NCBI GenBank assembly: GCA_002431915.1
Contig: DJEP01000010.1
Coordinates: 1 to 10,615 of the forward strand
Source: Lachnospiraceae bacterium UBA5895
GTDB lineage: Bacteria > Bacillota > Clostridia > Lachnospirales > Lachnospiraceae
Direction: 5' to 3'
DNA: 10,615 nucleotides
In this document: positions 7,179-10,615 of the stretch, in pieces
Numbering within the stretch: position 1 is the stretch's first letter
Layout of the letters: every line of letters begins with the position of its first letter
Made by a program: the position numbers and the translations under genes
The notes under the pieces: generated by a model
Database searches by the model: none
Told to the model about the DNA's origin: nothing
The model's input: the letters and a program-made list of their open reading frames with translations, nothing else

Positions 7179-8897
7179 TCAGTAGATCTTCTGTAATAGT
7201 TGTTCGATCTCCTCCTGGGACAGAGGCTTTCCGAACAGATATCCCTGAATGATATCACAGCCGATGGCACGCAGATACTTATACTGCTGTTCTTCTTCCA
7301 CACCCTCGGCGATGGATTCAAATCCCAAGGATCTCACCATGCTGACGATCGACTCCGTAATGATCCGGGTTGCGGAATCCGTCAGTAGTGTATCCGTAAA
7401 GGATTTGTCGATCTTCAGCGTATTGATCGGAAGCTTCTTCAAATAAGACAGGGAGGAAAAACCCGTTCCGAAATCATCTAAGGAAATGCGGATGCCGTAT
7501 TCTTTTAACAACTGCATTTTCTCGGTCACTGCCCGGAAATCATCGATCAGTATGCTCTCCGTAATCTCCAGTTCGATCTCTTCCGGAGACACATCGTATT
7601 TACGGATAATATTCAGCAGTGAATCCACGAAGTCTTCCTTCTGGTACTGCAATGCGGAAATATTGACGGACAACACAAACAGAACGCCGTACCGGTTCCT
7701 CCATTCGGAAAATGTCCGGATACTCTGCTCCAGTACCCAGTTGCCGATAGGGATAATGGTGCCGTTTTTCTCCGCAATGGGAATGAACTTCGCCGGGCTG
7801 ATCATTTTCCCGTTGCCGTCCTTCCAGCGGATCAGCGCCTCCACTCCGCGCAGCTTCTGATTCCCCGCATAATACTGCGGCTGGTAATACAGAATAAAAT
7901 TATGGTCAAATACCGCTTCTTTTAATTTGCTGTCCAGTTCCACATTTTTCAGGAAATCATTCAGGATCGGGGTATCGAAATACTGGATCCGGTTCTTGCC
8001 CATGGACTTGCCCTTGAACATGACGATCTCGGCACAGTTAATCAGCTCCAGTGCGGAAGCCGCCGCTTCCGGATACTCCGCAACGCCTACGCTTACGGTA
8101 ATGTTCAATACCTGTCCGCCCACCAGATAAAAAGGTTCTCTGGTACGCTTCACGATCTCCTTATGAATATGTTCCACGCTTCTGTCACCGCAGGGATCAT
8201 AGATTGCCATGCAGTACACGTCACTGGTCAGGTGACAGACGATCACATCGTCGCTGTTAAATTCTTTCAGGAAAGAGCCAAACTGTTGTACCAGTTCGTC
8301 TCCCGCCACGATTCCCAGTCCGTCATTGACCTTCCGGAAATCATCGATATCAATAACAAGCACGCTGACCAGCCGGTTGTCTTCCTTCGCGCGGCGCAGA
8401 TATTCCGTCAGGAGCCGTACAAAATAATTCCGGTTGTACAGTCCCGTAAGTCCGTCATAATATGCCATATAGAGAAGTTCTTCGTTCTGCGTCTTCTGTT
8501 TTGTGATATTCTGTACCACAATGATCTGATCCGCAGGTCTGCCCTCCTCATAGAATATCCTGCAGGAGAACTGCAGCCAGGTCTTTTTCCCCTTCTGCAT
8601 GCATTCTACAGAAGCAGTCTCCTGACCGCCCTTTTCCAAAAACAGCATATCCCGCAAAGGCAGTACATATGGCTCATCTACCATCTCTAAAAGCTTGGTA
8701 AAGTCCCGTCTGTCCCGAATCTGAAAATCGAAAAAGTCATCCCATTTTCCAAGTGTTGTGACGGTATTCTTCTCAAAAGAATAGTAGATATAAGCATAAT
8801 CCATGGTGTCACACAAAAGGCGGTACATTCTCTCCCTGGCGCTCAATTTCTGATTCATTGCGCGCATAAGATCCAGCTGATAGCGTAACTCATTCAT
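7179..8897 (-). CDS. PAS-like / degenerate GGDEF / EAL cyclic-di-GMP phosphodiesterase
   Basis: This predicted 572-residue cytosolic signalling protein has no membrane segment. Numbering from the ATG, a PAS-like region spans about 25-135 and leads into the linker AYYDGLTGLYNR. The GGDEF domain follows (about 143-305) and keeps DIDDFRKVND, but where GGDEF should be it reads TSDVY (224-228), so cyclase activity is unlikely. The EAL domain (about 320-565) looks intact: EALIRW with Glu353, Asn412 in SVN, Glu444 in LEITES, Asp474-Asp475 in DDFGTG, Lys495 in LKIDKS, Glu531 in AEGVE and Gln551 in QGYLFGKP. Hydrolysis of c-di-GMP to pGpG is therefore expected, with the GGDEF domain perhaps only sensing GTP. 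I prefer ATG 8897 because AAAGGGTGA lies 8 bases upstream; the frame also allows GTG at 8909, 3 bases after asd, without a usable ribosome site. Confidence 0.88.
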   Translation of the reverse strand: MNELRYQLDLMRAMNQKLSARERMYRLLCDTMDYAYIYYSFEKNTVTTLGKWDDFFDFQIRDRRDFTKLLEMVDEPYVLPLRDMLFLEKGGQETASVECMQKGKKTWLQFSCRIFYEEGRPADQIIVVQNITKQKTQNEELLYMAYYDGLTGLYNRNYFVRLLTEYLRRAKEDNRLVSVLVIDIDDFRKVNDGLGIVAGDELVQQFGSFLKEFNSDDVIVCHLTSDVYCMAIYDPCGDRSVEHIHKEIVKRTREPFYLVGGQVLNITVSVGVAEYPEAAASALELINCAEIVMFKGKSMGKNRIQYFDTPILNDFLKNVELDSKLKEAVFDHNFILYYQPQYYAGNQKLRGVEALIRWKDGNGKMISPAKFIPIAEKNGTIIPIGNWVLEQSIRTFSEWRNRYGVLFVLSVNISALQYQKEDFVDSLLNIIRKYDVSPEEIELEITESILIDDFRAVTEKMQLLKEYGIRISLDDFGTGFSSLSYLKKLPINTLKIDKSFTDTLLTDSATRIITESIVSMVRSLGFESIAEGVEEEQQYKYLRAIGCDIIQGYLFGKPLSQEEIEQLLQKIY

Positions 8898-8912
8898 AAC
8901 CCCACTCACCCT

Positions 8913-9998
8913 TTATTTTTTGGTGATGTAACCCTGTGCTTTCAAAAGTTCTGCGCAAAGCAATGCTCCCCCAGCTGCTCCGCGTAAGGTATTGTGTGAC
9001 AAACCTACGAACTTGTAATCATATAAGGTATCCTCTCTCAGACGTCCCACGCTGATACCCATGCCGTTCTCATAATCCACATCCAGAGCTACCTGAGGTC
9101 TGTTGTCCTCCTCCAGATACTGGATGAACTGCTTCGGAGCGCTGGGAAGTCCCAGTCTCTGAGGCTCACCGCTGAAAGAAGTTAACTTTTCGATCAGCTG
9201 TTCCTTGGTGGGCTTCTTGCGGAATTTTACGAATACGGCTGCAGTATGTCCGTTCAGTACCGGAACACGGATACACTGGCAGGTAATCACGGGAGAAGTT
9301 GCTGGAACGATCTTGTCGCCTTCGATCTTACCCCAGATACGTAAGGGCTCCTTCTCACTCTTCTCTTCCTCGCCGCCGATGTAAGGGATGATATTGCCTA
9401 CCATCTCGGGCCAGTCTTTGAATGTTTTGCCGGCACCGGAGATTGCCTGGTAAGTAGTAGCTACTACTTCATAGGGCTCAAATTCCTTCCATGCGGTCAG
9501 AGCCGGTGCATAGCTCTGGATAGAGCAGTTAGGCTTTACAGCGATAAATCCTCTGGTGGTTCCCAGTCTCTTCTTCTGCGCTTCGATGATCTGGAAATGC
9601 TCGGGGTTGATCTCGGGTACTACCATTGGAACGTCTGGAGTCCATCTGTGGGCACTGTTATTGGATACCACAGGGGTCTCTGTCCTGGCATAAGCCTCTT
9701 CAATTGCCTTGATCTCGTCCTTGGACATATCTACGGCACTGAATACGAAATCTACCTGTGCAGCTACTTTTTCCACTTCATTGACGTTCATGACAATAAG
9801 CTTCTTCACAGCTTCCGGCATGGGAGTGGTCATCTTCCAACGATCACCCACTGCATCCTCATAAGTCTTACCTGCAGAACGGGGACTGGCTGCGATGGTC
9901 GTTACCTCGAACCAGGGATGGTTCTCTAACAGAGAGATGAATCTCTGACCTACCATACCGGTTCCTCCCAGGATACCTACACGTAATTTTTCACTCAT
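8913..9998 (-). CDS. asd: Aspartate-semialdehyde dehydrogenase
   Basis: This 361-residue cytosolic enzyme reduces beta-aspartyl phosphate to aspartate semialdehyde with NADPH, the branch point to lysine/diaminopimelate, threonine and methionine. The nucleotide-binding loop GILGGTGMVGQRF is at residues 8-20. The catalytic cysteine is Cys158 in KPNCSIQS, and the proposed acid-base residue is His251 in LNGHTAAV. Residues 186-211, with SGAGKTF and a GGEEEKSEKE stretch, match the archaeal/fungal-type branch rather than the E. coli-type enzyme. Length is normal and the protein is complete. AGGAGG sits 9 bases before the ATG at 9998. It follows argH by 62 bases, with no terminator seen between them, and its TAA at 8913-8915 overlaps the ribosome site of the EAL gene. 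Confidence 0.96.
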   Translation of the reverse strand: MSEKLRVGILGGTGMVGQRFISLLENHPWFEVTTIAASPRSAGKTYEDAVGDRWKMTTPMPEAVKKLIVMNVNEVEKVAAQVDFVFSAVDMSKDEIKAIEEAYARTETPVVSNNSAHRWTPDVPMVVPEINPEHFQIIEAQKKRLGTTRGFIAVKPNCSIQSYAPALTAWKEFEPYEVVATTYQAISGAGKTFKDWPEMVGNIIPYIGGEEEKSEKEPLRIWGKIEGDKIVPATSPVITCQCIRVPVLNGHTAAVFVKFRKKPTKEQLIEKLTSFSGEPQRLGLPSAPKQFIQYLEEDNRPQVALDVDYENGMGISVGRLREDTLYDYKFVGLSHNTLRGAAGGALLCAELLKAQGYITKK

Positions 9999-10060
9999 TT
10001 TTCATTTCCTCCTCATCTTTGTGCATTATTATTTTATCTGCAAAAGACCTGTATTGCCTC

Positions 10061-10615
10061 CTACTGCGGAAGGCGGTCTTCCAAAGACTGCTGATATTCT
10101 TCTATGGCATCGTTTTTTAAGTATTCTTTATTTTTCTCAATGACCTGTTTCATCATGTCCGCCCCGGGTGCGCCGATGGTCAGGCGCTTCTCCACACAGG
10201 TCTTTAAGGAAACGGCATCGTAAATATCCTCATCGAACTTGTCACTGATGGAACGCAGTTCCTCTAAGCTTAAAGCATCGATGGAAGTATCTTTTTCGAT
10301 GCAGTACAATACCAGTCTGCCGATGATGCCATGGGCATCACGGAAAGGTACGCCCTTGCCTACCAGGTAATCTGCGGCATCGGTGGCATTGGTGAATCCG
10401 TTCATGGCACTCTTCGCCATACGGTCCTTGCGGAACTTCAAGGTTTTAATCATGCCGGTAAATAAGGTAATGCAGTCCGCTGCGGTATCCATGGCATCAA
10501 ATGCCATCTCCTTGTCTTCCTGCATGTCTTTATTATAAGCCAAGGGCAGTCCCTTCATGGTGGTAAGTAACGCCATCAGGGCACCGTAGACTCTTCCTGT
10601 CTTACCTCTTACCAG
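10061..10615 (-). CDS. argH: Argininosuccinate lyase, C-terminal part (cut by window edge)
   Basis: The last 184 residues of a lyase that splits argininosuccinate into arginine and fumarate, the final step of arginine synthesis. The frame is open through the right edge, beginning LVRGKTGRVYGALM and continuing ALLTTMKGLPLAYNKDMQEDKE, a block characteristic of ArgH within the fumarase/aspartase superfamily. The family's GSxxMPxKxNP signature would lie further upstream, outside the window, so the N-terminal two thirds are missing here only because of truncation by the window. The ArgH C-terminal domain is recognisable in VGKGVPFRDAHGIIGRLV. It ends with TAG at 10063-10061. It probably heads, or belongs to, the same transcription unit as asd, although the 62-base gap leaves room for a weak extra promoter. 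Confidence 0.95.
   Translation of the reverse strand: MVRGKTGRVYGALMALLTTMKGLPLAYNKDMQEDKEMAFDAMDTAADCITLFTGMIKTLKFRKDRMAKSAMNGFTNATDAADYLVGKGVPFRDAHGIIGRLVLYCIEKDTSIDALSLEELRSISDKFDEDIYDAVSLKTCVEKRLTIGAPGADMMKQVIEKNKEYLKNDAIEEYQQSLEDRLPQ

Noticed and set aside
8292..8306. AGDEL in the EAL protein read as the GGDEF signature
   Set aside because: It belongs to the earlier FxxxND...GD motif of the GGDEF domain; the true signature position is about 22 residues later and reads TSDVY.
401..8690. Plus-strand open frames opposite the genes, including ones over 120 codons
   Set aside because: All are antisense to well-supported genes, lack recognisable domains and have low-complexity translations typical of shadow frames.
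9999..10060. Promoter between argH and asd
   Set aside because: A TAAAAT-like -10 (10036-10031) is present but the -35 position reads AGGCAA, far from consensus.
1..10615. CRISPR arrays, insertion sequences, tRNA genes, phage or defence modules
   Set aside because: No repeated spacer pattern, transposase, terminal inverted repeats or tRNA-like fold was seen; most of the window is ordinary chromosomal coding sequence.

Overview
All ten genes in this window lie on the minus strand, so transcription runs from high to low coordinates. No mobile element, CRISPR array, tRNA or rRNA is visible. No stretch over about 160 bases lacks a gene. The moderate base composition, strong AGGAGG-type ribosome sites, Firmicutes-type topoisomerase III, fungal/archaeal-type aspartate-semialdehyde dehydrogenase and a TrpXYZ-like ABC system together suggest a Clostridia chromosome, most likely Lachnospiraceae. 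That placement is inference from gene content, not a database match.

Right to left, the window opens inside argH (argininosuccinate lyase, cut by the right edge). After 62 bases comes a tightly packed run: asd, a cytosolic PAS / degenerate GGDEF / EAL protein, a DUF234-type P-loop ATPase with a winged-helix region, a topoisomerase III starting at GTG, and a stand-alone left-handed beta-helix acyltransferase-like protein related to the C-terminal half of GlmU. Gaps in this run are 15, 29, 24 and 18 bases and no terminator or convincing promoter was found inside it, so co-transcription is likely.

After a 157-base intergenic region with a near-consensus promoter (TTGACG, 17 bases, TATGAT) comes a second, self-contained operon: a lipoprotein substrate-binding protein, a membrane permease and an ATPase. 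Together they form an ABC importer of the ABC_sub_bind / TrpXYZ-like type. A long hairpin followed by four T separates the binding-protein gene from the permease gene and probably lowers downstream expression. The permease and ATPase genes overlap as TAATG, and a strong intrinsic terminator closes the operon at the left edge.

The parts most worth a second look are the regulatory architecture of the importer operon (overlapping palindromes, two leader hairpins and the intercistronic hairpin) and the ATPase/topoisomerase pair, in which the ATPase has an altered Walker B. The c-di-GMP protein upstream appears to keep phosphodiesterase residues while its GGDEF signature is lost. I see no clear evidence of a wholly new system; these are leads.
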